A stretch of 64,000 bases of DNA, from positions 2,480,001 to 2,544,000 of the forward strand of contig NZ_CP096276.1 of assembly GCF_024662235.1 (NCBI RefSeq). Reading direction: 5' to 3'. Below are positions 41,668-50,450 of this stretch, piece after piece. This DNA is from Pimelobacter simplex. GTDB lineage: Bacteria; Actinomycetota; Actinomycetes; Propionibacteriales; Nocardioidaceae. The notes below the pieces were generated by a model. It saw nothing but the letters and a program-made list of their open reading frames with translations. It was not told where the DNA came from and did no database searches. Numbering within the stretch: the stretch's first letter is position 1; each line of letters starts with the position of its first letter. The position numbers and the translations under genes were made by a program.

Positions 41668-43364
41668 GAGGTGGCCATCCCCGGGTTGGCCTGGGACTCG
41701 GCCTTGTACGCCTCGAGGTCGAACCCGTGGCGGGCCAGCTCCTGGGCGAGGAAGTTGTCGAGCTTTCCGGTGGCCACGGCGTGGCCGAGCTTGTTGGGGG
41801 CGAAGATCGGGGTGGTCGCGTACCCGCGGGCGGCGTCGATGCTGGGCTGGACGACCAGGACCTCCTCGACCCAGCGCTGCTTGCGGAATCTGCCGTCGCC
41901 CGAGTTGTTGGGGTTGGGGATGACCTCCGAGCGCAGGTACATCACGATGTCGATCGCTGCGGCGAGCTTGCTGATGGCCAGCTCGCGGGTGACCTGGGGG
42001 CCTTTCTCCATGGCGCAGGAGACGAGCTTTTCGATGGTGTGCTCGGCGCTGCGGGCGTGGGTGGTGCTGATCGAGCCCGGGCCGGACTCCATGGCCTTGA
42101 GCATGTTCCAGACCTCGGGGCCGCGGACCTCGCCGACGATCTGGCGGGCGAGGTTGAACCGGAAGGAGTGGTGGATGGCCTCCTCGAGGCTGAACTCACC
42201 GGCCTGGCGGCCGTCGATGCCGACCTCGCCGGATCCGGGGCGGTGCTCCCAGGCGTGGACGATCTTGTGCCGGTCGACGAGCTCGTGCAGGTGCAGCTCG
42301 AACTCGGTCTCGAAGGTGCCGATCATCTCCCAGGGAGGGATGCAGGAAGCCAGGGCGCGGACCCAGGTGGTCTTGCCGCTGCCTTGGACGCCGGAGACGA
42401 CGATGCTCTTGCCGGCGCGCACGCAGGCGGCGGCGAAGTCGGCCAGGACCGGGCTGCAGGCCTTGCGGTCGTAGACCATCTCGTCCAGCGACACCTCGCG
42501 CATGCCGTGGCGCCGGATCACAACCGAGGTGTAGGCCATCACCCAGGAGCCGGCCGCGAGCCGCGCTCCCCCGGGCAGCCGGAGGTCCAGGTGCGGGCGG
42601 GCCTCGGTGAAGGGCCGGTTCTGCCGGGCGCCGAGATCGGCGAGGAACTCGCGCAGCTCGTCCTCGGAGTCGGCGATCGGGGCGGCCTCGACCAGGGTGC
42701 CGTCGATCAGCTCCAGCCACACCGAGCAGACGGGGCCGCGGGCGATGACGATGATGTTCTCGACGTCCTCGCGCTCGACCAGGGGCTGCAGGCGGCCGAG
42801 TCCGAACAGGGCGGCATGGAGGGCGGACTTGAGTGCCTTCTCCTGGCCCGTGGTCCATGGCGGCCGACCGGTGGAGACCAGCGTCTCGGCCTCGGACTTG
42901 ATGAACTCCTCGATTACGACGAGGCCCATCTGCTCGCGGTCCTCCTCGGTGACCCGGCCACCTTCCTTGTCGAGCCGGGCGGTCAGTCGCGACGAGATCT
43001 CCGCGCGGTACTGCGCGATCAGCTCCCAGTCCAGCTCGACCTCGCCATCCGCGCCGTGGATGTGGTCCTCCGCGGGCGTCACCAACGGGCGCAGGCTGAA
43101 CTCCGAGCGGGCGCGGCCGGGCGGCTGACCCTCGCCTTCGCTGGTCCAGGCGCCGGCGAAGATCGGCAGAGAGGTCGGGTCGTGGTCCTCGATGACCGGC
43201 GCCGGGGGCGGGGGCGGCGGTGTGCCGTTGGTGCCGCGGCCGCGGGCGAACGGTGAGGTCTGCTCGCGGGTCGCGGCGTGACGTGCCTCAAGCCACTCGT
43301 CGGCGCGCAGCGGGTCACGGCCGTTGGTCCCCGAGCTGTCCGGGTGGTGTCCGTTGGTGCTCAT
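41664..43364 (-). CDS. tadA: Tad pilus assembly ATPase TadA/CpaF
   Basis: ATG 43364 overlaps the CpaE-like stop, giving 566 residues. An acidic/Pro-rich N-terminus of about 100 residues is followed by the CpaF domain, with Walker A (GVQGSGKTTW), an Asp/Glu box (MIGTFETEFELHL), QIVGEVRGPEVW and SISTTHARSAEHT. It powers pilus assembly or a related secretion process. Frames upstream of 43364 belong to shadows. Confidence 0.92.
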   Translation of the reverse strand: MSTNGHHPDSSGTNGRDPLRADEWLEARHAATREQTSPFARGRGTNGTPPPPPPAPVIEDHDPTSLPIFAGAWTSEGEGQPPGRARSEFSLRPLVTPAEDHIHGADGEVELDWELIAQYRAEISSRLTARLDKEGGRVTEEDREQMGLVVIEEFIKSEAETLVSTGRPPWTTGQEKALKSALHAALFGLGRLQPLVEREDVENIIVIARGPVCSVWLELIDGTLVEAAPIADSEDELREFLADLGARQNRPFTEARPHLDLRLPGGARLAAGSWVMAYTSVVIRRHGMREVSLDEMVYDRKACSPVLADFAAACVRAGKSIVVSGVQGSGKTTWVRALASCIPPWEMIGTFETEFELHLHELVDRHKIVHAWEHRPGSGEVGIDGRQAGEFSLEEAIHHSFRFNLARQIVGEVRGPEVWNMLKAMESGPGSISTTHARSAEHTIEKLVSCAMEKGPQVTRELAISKLAAAIDIVMYLRSEVIPNPNNSGDGRFRKQRWVEEVLVVQPSIDAARGYATTPIFAPNKLGHAVATGKLDNFLAQELARHGFDLEAYKAESQANPGMATS

Positions 43365-44200
43365 GCGTGGCCTCCGTTCGTGGGAGCGAGGGCGGCCTGG
43401 TTGGCGGCGAGGATGGAACCGATCGCCGCGGCGCTGGCCCGATAGCCGCGCAAGAGTCCGGAGGACTCGAACTTGCGGGGCTTGCGGGCGCCGTGGGAGT
43501 AGACCTCGGCCGTCTCGGGCTCCCAGTCCACCGAAGAGGCCACGGGGATCTGCAGGGCCTTGGCGATGTGACGTGCGGTGTAGGGGCGGACGCGGGCTCC
43601 GGTGGGAACCGTGGGCCAGCGGCGCTCCTCGTCGACGAGGAGGACCCCGAGACGAGACAGGCCACCGACCGCGGCGAACTGTCCCCGCAGGGTCTTGGCC
43701 CAGCTGGTGGCGCCGGCTAGTGCCGGCAGCGAGCTGCGGGTGACCAGCAGGGTCAGGTCGGAGGCGGCGATGAGCGGCTGGGGCCAGCCGGCGAGGCCGA
43801 GCCGGCCGGCATCGATGATGACGTCCTGGCCGTTGCGCTCCAGGGCGCGCAGCTGCTCGGTGAGCGGATCCCACAGGGGCAGCAGGCTGGGAGCCTGCTC
43901 GTGGGCCCGGATGCCGGGCAGGAACCAGGCCGAGCGCTCGGCCGGCGCTTCGGGGTCCAGCAGCAGCGTCTCGCGGGGCAGTGCGTCGGCCAGTCCTCCC
44001 TCGCGCAGGGAGAGGGCCAGGTTGATCAGGCCGCCGGTCGGCTCCTGGGTGCCGTGGAAGTAGCCGGCGAAGACCGAGGAGGATCCGGTCGGGTCGGCGT
44101 CGGCCAAGAGCACGGGTCGGTGCCAATTGAGGGTGAGCCCGAGCGCCGTGGTGGACACGCCGGGCGAACCGTTCGCGGAGGCCAGGACGATCAGCGCCAT
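43361..44200 (-). CDS. CpaE/TadZ-like ParA-family protein with degenerate P-loop
   Basis: This 279-residue protein has the deviant Walker A ASANGSPGVSTTALGL, which lacks the signature Lys of MinD/ParA (KGGxGKT). A VLLADADPTGSSS Walker A'-like strand and DVIIDAGRLG Walker B follow. TadZ-type proteins localise the pilus machine and often have weak ATPase sites. It sits between the SAF protein and TadA genes. Confidence 0.82.
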   Translation of the reverse strand: MALIVLASANGSPGVSTTALGLTLNWHRPVLLADADPTGSSSVFAGYFHGTQEPTGGLINLALSLREGGLADALPRETLLLDPEAPAERSAWFLPGIRAHEQAPSLLPLWDPLTEQLRALERNGQDVIIDAGRLGLAGWPQPLIAASDLTLLVTRSSLPALAGATSWAKTLRGQFAAVGGLSRLGVLLVDEERRWPTVPTGARVRPYTARHIAKALQIPVASSVDWEPETAEVYSHGARKPRKFESSGLLRGYRASAAAIGSILAANQAALAPTNGGHA

Positions 44201-44203
44201 GCC

Positions 44204-44884
44204 TCAGCGCTCCCGGGCGTCCAGGACGAGTGCGACCCGTCCGGTGGCGGCGCGGGCAGCCAGTTCGGCCGCCTCGGCTTCGGGCACCGCGACGTCGACG
44301 ACGGTCTCCCCCGTCTCCTCGCCCCGGTTAACTCCAACGACGGTGGCCTCGATGGTGACCGGCTCCTTGTCGGTGATCTCGCCCTGGTCGCCGGGCGTGG
44401 TAACGATCCGGACGACGTCGCCGCCGTAGAGGCGCTCCGCGGGCATCTGGGCGGGAGTCAGGCTGATGCCCACCAGGGACTCCCCCTCCCCCGGCACCAG
44501 GTTGTCGGCCACGGCCTGCTCAGTGAGCAAGGTGCCGGCCCACAGGTCGACGGCGGCGCGGCTGCCCTCGAGCTCGGCCTTCCGGCTGCCGGGGACCGGG
44601 GTCAACGCCGGGTCGACGCTAACCCGCACGACCGAGAGGTCACCGGCCTCGATGGTCTCGCCACGCTTGATGTCGCTGCTGACGACCAGGACCACTTGGG
44701 TGTCGTTAACCGAGGTGAAGACGAACGCGACACCCAGGCCGCCGGCAGCGACAAGAGCCGCGCAGAGTGCCAGGACCCAAAGCCTGCGGCGGCGCCTCAG
44801 CCGTGGGAAATGGTTGTGGTCGGGAGGTGCCTTGATGCTGGCGCCAACCTCGTCCCGTGCTTGTTGAGCAGTGTTCATCGACAT
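44204..44884 (-). CDS. SAF-domain protein (CpaB/RcpC-like)
   Basis: This 226-residue protein has an N-terminal cytosolic part, one membrane helix (LWVLALCAALVAAGGLGVAFVF cut short here) at about 35-57 and an outer SAF domain (VSSDIKRGETIEAGDLSVVRV, TLLTEQAVADNLVPGEG). It resembles CpaB/RcpC pilus factors. It is the first gene of the Tad-like operon, with the dyad at 44959-44990 about 75 bp upstream. Confidence 0.8.
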   Translation of the reverse strand: MSMNTAQQARDEVGASIKAPPDHNHFPRLRRRRRLWVLALCAALVAAGGLGVAFVFTSVNDTQVVLVVSSDIKRGETIEAGDLSVVRVSVDPALTPVPGSRKAELEGSRAAVDLWAGTLLTEQAVADNLVPGEGESLVGISLTPAQMPAERLYGGDVVRIVTTPGDQGEITDKEPVTIEATVVGVNRGEETGETVVDVAVPEAEAAELAARAATGRVALVLDARER

Positions 44885-45201
44885 GGATCCCCGAGTCCTC
44901 TCTTGTCTCGATCACCTACGTGTCAAGACGCGCCGGGAGCGGTCATCACCAACCCGACTCGATAGAAACACACTAGTGCACTTCTATCGAACAGATCGTT
45001 ATCCACAGCTGACCGATTCCGAGATGTCATCGCCCGAGTCCTGACCGGAAGTGGTTGCGTGGCCCAGTCCCCCCGATGGGACTGAGCGCTGGCACGCACC
45101 GAACGTCCAGGTCCATGGGACCACAGATCATGCGGACTTTTCGGTTCGAATTTCCCCTTGTGGATTACGCACAGTCTCGGAGCCACCGCTCATCTGCAGC
45201 G
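44885..45201. other. Intergenic control region of the Tad-like operon
   Basis: No gene is seen in this 317-bp region. It contains a 32-bp dyad (44959-44990), a consensus DnaA-box sequence TTATCCACA (44999-45007) and a second near-match, TAATCCACA, on the minus strand near 45162-45170. The first half must hold the operon promoter. Whether the DnaA boxes are functional is unknown. Confidence 0.5.
44959..44990. promoter_or_regulatory. Extended dyad upstream of the Tad-like operon
   Basis: The arms TCGATAGAA (44959-44967) and TTCTATCGA (44982-44990) enclose a central palindrome CACTAGTG (44971-44978). Such symmetry suggests a dimeric regulator, possibly the two-HTH protein encoded next door. Confidence 0.6.
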
Positions 45202-45648
45202 CTAGACCTGCCCACGCCGCAGACGCTGCTTTCGGGCTTCCTGGAAGGCCGCGACGACGACGTCAATTGTGTCCGCTAACGCACGGGCGAGGCTGTCAAG
45301 CTGCGTGGCTGCTGGGAGTCGGGTCCAACGGCCTTGCTCCCAGGCGTAGTAGGTCGGCACAGCCACGTTGACGGCCGCAGCCAACTCGGGCACCGTCAGC
45401 CCGGCCTTCAAACGAAGTGCCCTGAGATCAGGAACTTCACCATCCATGTGAATGAGACGAAGGGTCGGGATGTCGAGGGCTCTAGCAAGCTTCACCAAGA
45501 AATCCGGCCGAGGGACCGACGCGCCCAGCTCCCAACGAGATATGCGCTCCCCACCAGCGGCACCAACGAGACGCGCCAACTCATGCTGGGTCAAGCCTGC
45601 CTTCTCGCGAGCGGCGCGCAGCACTGAGGGGTCGAGTCCGGAAACCAT
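45202..45648 (-). CDS. Regulator with two Xre-type HTH domains
   Basis: This 148-residue protein starts at ATG 45648. HTH 1 at about 8-62 (LRAAREKAGLTQHELARLVG, RISRWELGASVPRP) and HTH 2 at about 75-130 (LRLKAGLTVPELAAAVNVAVPTYYAWE, listed in two parts) form tandem Cro/C1 folds. IS481 copy 1 sits 12 bp upstream of its start, so its own promoter is cut. It may control the adjacent Tad-like operon. Confidence 0.82.
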   Translation of the reverse strand: MVSGLDPSVLRAAREKAGLTQHELARLVGAAGGERISRWELGASVPRPDFLVKLARALDIPTLRLIHMDGEVPDLRALRLKAGLTVPELAAAVNVAVPTYYAWEQGRWTRLPAATQLDSLARALADTIDVVVAAFQEARKQRLRRGQV

Positions 45649-45659
45649 CGCTGACAGAC

Positions 45660-45665
45660 ACTAGT
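45660..45665. repeat. Target duplication of IS481 copy 1, left
   Basis: ACTAGT is repeated at 46747-46752 outside the right end. Confidence 0.8.
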
Positions 45666-46746
45666 TGTACCCGGCCATCAGGTTGGTAGCAGCCGGCTGA
45701 TCGGCGGCTTACCTCCGAGTGCGCTGTGGCGGCGTTCAGTGTTGTAGTGCTCGAGCCAGGGCGCAAGGGCGGCTACTCGCTCGTCGTTGCTGGCGAAGGC
45801 GCGACGGTAGGCCCACTCGGTGGTCAGGGTCCGGTTGAGGCGCTCCACCTTCCCGTTCTGCCAGGGACAGTGCGGCTTGATGAACCTCTGCTTGATGTCG
45901 TGCTCGGCGCATACGGCACGTAGCGACCATCGGTAGGCCCAGGCGTTGTCTGTCATCAGACGCTCGATCCGGGTGATGCCATGGGCTGCGAAGTAGTCGA
46001 TCGCGCGCTCGAGGAACGCGGCGCAGGTCGGGCCCTTCTCGTCAGGCAGCACCTCGCTGTAGGCCAGGCGGGAGTGGTCGTCGACGAGTGAGTGAACGAA
46101 GTCGAACCCGACCTTGGTGTTGCGATCGCGCATGATCGACCCGGCTCCGCGGCCGTGAGCCTTCCAGCCGCCGCCGGCGGGGATCTTGCCGAGCTTCTTG
46201 ACATCCATGTGGACCAGCTCGCCAGGCCGCTCTCGCTCGTAGCGGGTCGCGGTCTGCTTCGAGGATCGGATCACCTCGCCGGTGATCGGATCCAGCTCGC
46301 GAAGGTAGGGCACGTGGTGGCGGCGCAGGATCCGCGACACTGTGCGGGCAGGAACGCCGACCTTCGCTCCGAGGACATCGGGTCCGTCGCGATGCTCGGC
46401 ACGCGCGGTGAGAACCTTCTGCTCGACCTCGTTGCTGGTCTTGGTGGGCATCGAGTGGGGGCGTGAGGAGCGGGTGGCCAGGCCGTCTTCGCCTTCGGCG
46501 GTGTAGCGGTCGATCCAGGTCTTCACGCACTTGCGGGACACGCCCATCGCCGCAGCGATGTGGGCTTGTTTCCAGCCTGCTTGGTGGCGTTGGACGATCA
46601 GGCGCCGACCGTGAACGGTCAGCCGGGCACTACCGTGGGACACGAGAACCTCCGGGTTGGAGTGGGCCTTAGACAAGCCACATCCCATTCGGAGGTTCTC
46701 GTTCGTTCAACCAGGCTCGCCGCTACCAACGTCCTGGCCGGGTACA
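45666..46746 (-). mobile_element. IS481-family insertion sequence, copy 1 (1081 bp)
   Basis: One transposase gene is flanked by inverted ends that share TGTACCCGGCCA. The 6-bp duplication ACTAGT is present at 45660-45665 and 46747-46752. Its transposase is the same as that of the copy at 53636-54716. It lies just upstream of the two-HTH regulator gene. Confidence 0.93.
45678..46643 (-). CDS. IS481-family transposase, copy 1
   Basis: GTG 46643 is preferred because CGGAGG lies 5 bp upstream; the longer frame to 46688 adds 15 residues from the IS end. The 321-residue protein has an N-terminal HTH (IAAAMGVSRKCVKTWIDRY) and a DDE rve domain (HMDVKKLGK, RLMTDNAWAY, WQNGKVERLNRTL). It is intact. 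Confidence 0.94.
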   Translation of the reverse strand: MSHGSARLTVHGRRLIVQRHQAGWKQAHIAAAMGVSRKCVKTWIDRYTAEGEDGLATRSSRPHSMPTKTSNEVEQKVLTARAEHRDGPDVLGAKVGVPARTVSRILRRHHVPYLRELDPITGEVIRSSKQTATRYERERPGELVHMDVKKLGKIPAGGGWKAHGRGAGSIMRDRNTKVGFDFVHSLVDDHSRLAYSEVLPDEKGPTCAAFLERAIDYFAAHGITRIERLMTDNAWAYRWSLRAVCAEHDIKQRFIKPHCPWQNGKVERLNRTLTTEWAYRRAFASNDERVAALAPWLEHYNTERRHSALGGKPPISRLLPT

Positions 46747-46752
46747 ACTAGT
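46747..46752. repeat. Target duplication of IS481 copy 1, right
   Basis: ACTAGT matches 45660-45665. Deleting the IS restores GACACTAGTCGC upstream of the regulator gene. Confidence 0.8.
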
Positions 46753-46883
46753 CGCAGCATGAGGGAGCTGTCGTCGCGAGTGATCCTCTCGGTCGCCTGC
46801 GTACGTCCCTGCCGAACCTCCTAAATGGTCAACGGCTCCTACGGCGACTTGTTTCAGTAGGTGTCTGGCCTAGGCTCCGTGAG

Positions 46884-47150
46884 GTGAAGGAGTTTTGGAT
46901 CTACGCAGCCTTGCGCGCAGGACTGTTTGTCGGCGCGTTCTGCATCGCGTTCGGGGCGTGGTTCATGATCGACGAAAACGTGAACCTGTTGCTTGTCCTC
47001 GTCATCGCCTTCCTCGCCAGCGGGGTCGCGTCGTACATCGTCCTCGCGCGTCAGCGGAACGCTCTTGCTGTGAAGGTTGAGCAGCACGCTGGGCGGATGA
47101 CCGAGAAGTACGAGGAGATGCGGTCCAAGGAAGACAGCTCCGCGGACTGA
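46884..47150 (+). CDS. DUF4229 family membrane protein
   Basis: GTG 46884 gives 88 residues. Two membrane helices (LRAGLFVGAFCIAFGAWFMI and LLLVLVIAFLASGVASYIVL) are followed by a coiled, charged tail (VEQHAGRMTEKYEEMRSKE). This matches DUF4229, an actinobacterial family usually near menaquinone and cytochrome c biogenesis genes. Function is unknown. A ccs/res operon occurs later in the same window. Confidence 0.82.
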   Translation: MKEFWIYAALRAGLFVGAFCIAFGAWFMIDENVNLLLVLVIAFLASGVASYIVLARQRNALAVKVEQHAGRMTEKYEEMRSKEDSSAD

Positions 47151-47485
47151 CCCCTGGGTCACCAGGACTGACCTGGGGTGCCGCGCCTTTTCGTAGGGGC
47201 CGTGGGTGTCGCAGCGAACAGCCACAGAGTTGGCTGGGGGCAGGGATCTCGGCCGGCTCCGGGGGTGAGCGGGACTGAATGGTCCTTCCAGTTCAGCTCC
47301 GCAGGGTCTCAGCCGAATCAGATGGCGTGGCCGCAACCGTCAATTCCAAATCGTTGCGCTCCGCTCGCGCACAGCTGCAACCGCGGACGGTGAGTTCGAC
47401 GTCGTCGGTACCGTCGTCGGTGCCGTCCGGGGAGCACCACCTGTCGGGTGCCTGCGAGAAGAAGCCTCGCCGCGGGGGTCGGCCA

Positions 47486-48433
47486 GTGGAGGACCTCGAG
47501 TGGCTGCGAGGGCGGCACTCGTTGAGTGACCTGAAAGAGCGGTTCCCGGCTGAATGGGAACGGGTTCATCACGATGTCGCTCAGGTGGTTGCTCGGAACG
47601 ACGAGGAGGAGATCAAGGCCTACATCCTCGAGGCGTCCCGTCCTGCGCAGAATCTCCCTGGCAGTCGGGTGCGTCCCGCCCGCGAGCGGGTCAGGGCCGA
47701 GGCACAGCGACAGATGACGGTACATCTCCTCAAGCACGCGATCGTACGGTCGTCGACTGGCGTTTCCGAGGGTCGGATTCGGTTCAACCTCATCAATGGA
47801 TTCGTTGCCCAGAAGCTGCTGTTCAGGCGCGACTTGGAGCGTAAGCCTGTCGCGCTTGGGTTGTTCCGGCTGGTGTGGCCCATGCTCTCCCAGCGTCGGC
47901 TCTTGATGCCGTTGGTTCAGCCCAAGGGCATCTGGTGCTTCTACTCCTCCAAGCTGGTTTCCCGCCTCGCGGAGCTGATCGGCGACCGGCCGTGTCTCGA
48001 GATCGCGGCCGGTGACGGAACCCTGGCACGGTGCTTGACCGAGGCGGGCGTCGATGTCACCGCGACCGACAACTACAGCTGGAACGACACCATCACCTTT
48101 CCCGGTGCCGTTCTTCGCCAAGATGCCCGGACGGCGTTGCGAGAGCACCAGCCGGAGGTCGTGATCTGCTCCTGGCCCCCGGCCGGCAACGACTTCGAGA
48201 AGCACGTGTTCGCCACCCCCAGCGTGGAGCTCTACATCGTGATCTCGTCCACCAGCGAGCTCAGTACCGGAAACTGGACGTCCTATCGACAGCAGCAGGC
48301 CTTCGACTTCTCCATGGACGAGACTCTCAGCGGAATGGTCCTGCCGCCCGAGGTAGGGCACGGGGTTTACATCTTCAAACGGCGTCCGATTCCCCAGCGG
48401 GATGGGGGCCACGAAGCCTCGGAGCGAGGGTAG
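47486..48433 (+). CDS. SAM-dependent methyltransferase-like protein
   Basis: GTG 47486 is preferred; the open frame to 47279 adds a Ser/Arg-rich stretch of doubtful coding value. The product of about 315 residues has a helical N-terminal part. A Rossmann methyltransferase-like core follows at about 165-300: CLEIAAGDGTLARCLTEAGV (SAM motif I), VTATDNYSW (motif II) and VVICSWPPAGNDFE, which resembles the (D/N/S)PP(Y/F/W) catalytic motif of amino-methyltransferases. Substrate unknown. It stands alone between DUF4229 and the copper cluster. Confidence 0.65.
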   Translation: MEDLEWLRGRHSLSDLKERFPAEWERVHHDVAQVVARNDEEEIKAYILEASRPAQNLPGSRVRPARERVRAEAQRQMTVHLLKHAIVRSSTGVSEGRIRFNLINGFVAQKLLFRRDLERKPVALGLFRLVWPMLSQRRLLMPLVQPKGIWCFYSSKLVSRLAELIGDRPCLEIAAGDGTLARCLTEAGVDVTATDNYSWNDTITFPGAVLRQDARTALREHQPEVVICSWPPAGNDFEKHVFATPSVELYIVISSTSELSTGNWTSYRQQQAFDFSMDETLSGMVLPPEVGHGVYIFKRRPIPQRDGGHEASERG

Positions 48434-48706
48434 AAGTCACCGGCGGTGCATTTCCTGTGGAGGCCGGGCCCGCCCGGACCGCACTGATCAGGACGGGCTG
48501 AGGCCGATCTCGGTCGTGAAGTTGTCTCCCACGAAGACCCAGGCGCCGGTCGTGCGTGACCCCCGGGAGTGCTTCGAGGTAGTGCGTCCAGGCCAACCTT
48601 GCCGCCGATCGGATCGGTGCAGAGGCGGGCGTAGACGCACGTCAGGCGTTGCCGAAGTGCCCACTCCCGTGTCGCTCCAGGTCGGTTGAAGGCCGACCTA
48701 CCTCGT

Positions 48707-49150
48707 TCATTGGGTTACGAACTCGACGAAGTAGCTGTCGAGGACCTCGTCGGGGTAGAGGCGAGTGAGTTCGTCGGTCAGCGCGGCCTTCAGTTGGTCG
48801 CGTTCTTTGGCGTCGTCGACGGCTGAGAGAGGCAGTCCGGAGAATCGGGTGATCGTGGCGTCGAGCGCTTGTGATCCGTCGACTTCCTTGATGCCCTCAG
48901 CGAGTTGGAGGGCGATGCCGATCCTCAAGTACCTGCCGGCGGCCAGGTTCAGCTGCACGGGTTCGAGGACCATCACTTCGCCGGGCTCTGGCTCCTTGTC
49001 CTTACCTGGCTGGAACTTGAGCCAGGCGACTCCGCCTGCAGCGGTGAGCACACAGATCAGGGCTATCCACCTCGTCAGACGTTTGCCGCTGGGCTGGGGC
49101 TGGGGACTTTTCGGCGGCCCGGAACTCGTCTCGGTTGTTGTTTGGGGCAT
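48707..49150 (-). CDS. FliL-like membrane protein outside a flagellar locus
   Basis: ATG 49150 with GGAGC upstream gives 147 residues. A Pro/Gln/Ser-rich cytosolic start is followed by one membrane helix (WIALICVLTAAGGVAWL) and a FliL-type domain: LEPVQLNLAAGRYLRIGIALQLAEG (in part) and LYPDEVLDSYFVEFVTQ. No other flagellar gene is in the window. A BlaI-type box lies upstream at 49222-49240. FliL/stomatin-like domains also occur in non-flagellar membrane proteins, so the role is open. Confidence 0.75.
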   Translation of the reverse strand: MPQTTTETSSGPPKSPQPQPSGKRLTRWIALICVLTAAGGVAWLKFQPGKDKEPEPGEVMVLEPVQLNLAAGRYLRIGIALQLAEGIKEVDGSQALDATITRFSGLPLSAVDDAKERDQLKAALTDELTRLYPDEVLDSYFVEFVTQ

Positions 49151-49221
49151 CGGTTGCTCCTGGGCTTGGCTGATCTTCTGCCCTGTGTATTCGGCGCCGC
49201 GCGCCCCATTCTTGAGGTTAT

Positions 49222-49240
49222 CTACTATGAAGAATAGGAG
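49222..49240. promoter_or_regulatory. BlaI-type operator upstream of the FliL-like gene
   Basis: CTACTATGAAGAATAGGAG is a 19-bp imperfect inverted repeat of the class CTACTA-N7-TAGTAG. It overlaps the last codons of copD and lies about 70 bp upstream of the FliL-like start. Confidence 0.55.
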
Positions 49241-50352
49241 TCGGGCCGCTCGGCCTCCCCACACCACGGTGCGGCTCGCCTCTGCTCGGACGTCGCCCCT
49301 TGGGACCGATCAACCAGGTGTCGTGTCGTCGCCGGCGAGGGGTCGGGCGGCGGGGTGCGCCCGAGCGCGATCCCCAGGGCGACTGCGACGCACATGACGA
49401 GCAACTCGACGCCGGCGAGGGCGGTGAATCGGCGGCGAGCTCGAGCAGTCCAGGTCGGCGTCTTGTCGACGAGTCGTCGACGGTGGAGGAAGCCGACGGC
49501 TCCCAGCGCGAGCAGCAGAGTTGCTTTGGCTGCGATCACGGCACCGTAGGGGGAGCTCAGCGCGGACCATGAGCCGAGTCGGAGCACCGCGCTGACCACA
49601 CCGGACAGGGCCACCAGCGCCAGGCAGCAGGTCGCGGTGACTGAGTATCGGCGGAGCACCGCGTCTCGGTAGCGTCCGATCTGGTCTTGAAGGAATCCGA
49701 AGGCCGCCAGTCCTCCGAACCAGATGCTCACGGCGACGAGGTGGGAGAACAGCAGGAGTACGGACTGCTGGTGGTTGGCGTCGGTGGAAGCGTGGCCGGT
49801 GGTTGCGATGGGCCACAGGGCCGCGAGCGAGCCGAGGAGGACTGCTACCTCGGTGCCGTCAACCTTTCGTGCGACCAGGCAGCCAACGGCGACGGCCGTG
49901 ATCATGGCGGTGCCGATCAGGTTGGCCTGACCGAGCTCGACGCTGCGGAAGTACGTCGGCATCGTGGACCACAGGCTGGGCTCGAGGACTGGGATGCCGG
50001 CCGTGTCGGAGTAGGTGAGTACGAGGACTGCCGCGCTGGCGATCGCCCACACCCCGGCGCCGATGGTCGACGCCGTGATGCCCCGAGCTCGTGCCTCGGC
50101 CAGGCGAGGGCGTGCGCGAGCGTCGCGCGGCAATAAGACCGCCACGACGAACAACAGACCGATTGTGGCCGCCGCCGAGAGGTCGCGAACGCCCCGCGCG
50201 ACGGGAAGCCCCCAACGGGTAGTCGCGCCGGCGTCGGGTAGGCCCAGGCCCAGGGCGGGCTGAGGGTCTGTCGCGGTGAGGACGGCCAAAGCCACGCCGC
50301 CGATCAAGATGGAGCCGACCAGCATTGCAAGAGCGGCAGACCGGTGCGTCAC
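49225..50352 (-). CDS. CopD-domain membrane protein
   Basis: This 375-residue protein has eight or nine hydrophobic segments. The CopD region lies at about 190-330 (SHLVAVSIWFGGLAAFGFL, RRYSVTATCCLALVALSGVVSA), ending in LGIALGRTPPP. It is shorter than the CopD-CtaG fusion at 59993-62008, lacks CtaG and resembles that protein's first half (GDPGALTRWGLPASR versus DAGATTRWGLPVAR). CopD imports copper with CopC. An ATG start at 50352 and a BlaI-type box 80 bp upstream are visible. Confidence 0.85.
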   Translation of the reverse strand: MTHRSAALAMLVGSILIGGVALAVLTATDPQPALGLGLPDAGATTRWGLPVARGVRDLSAAATIGLLFVVAVLLPRDARARPRLAEARARGITASTIGAGVWAIASAAVLVLTYSDTAGIPVLEPSLWSTMPTYFRSVELGQANLIGTAMITAVAVGCLVARKVDGTEVAVLLGSLAALWPIATTGHASTDANHQQSVLLLFSHLVAVSIWFGGLAAFGFLQDQIGRYRDAVLRRYSVTATCCLALVALSGVVSAVLRLGSWSALSSPYGAVIAAKATLLLALGAVGFLHRRRLVDKTPTWTARARRRFTALAGVELLVMCVAVALGIALGRTPPPDPSPATTRHLVDRSQGATSEQRRAAPWCGEAERPDSYSS

Positions 50353-50431
50353 CCCGCTGCTCCTTCGCCCTACCGATTCCTACGACCCCAGGGGTCCCGC
50401 CGACCGGCGGCTACATCTCGGGCTCCGCTTT

Positions 50432-50450
50432 CTACTAATCCTCATAGTAG
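50432..50450. promoter_or_regulatory. BlaI-type operator upstream of copD
   Basis: CTACTAATCCTCATAGTAG has perfect 6-bp outer arms CTACTA and TAGTAG with 7 bp between. It is the best example of the recurring box in this cluster. Confidence 0.65.

Noticed and set aside
48375..48706. Minus-strand frame between the methyltransferase-like and FliL-like genes
   Set aside because: Some protein-like words appear in different frames, but no continuous frame or domain is supported.
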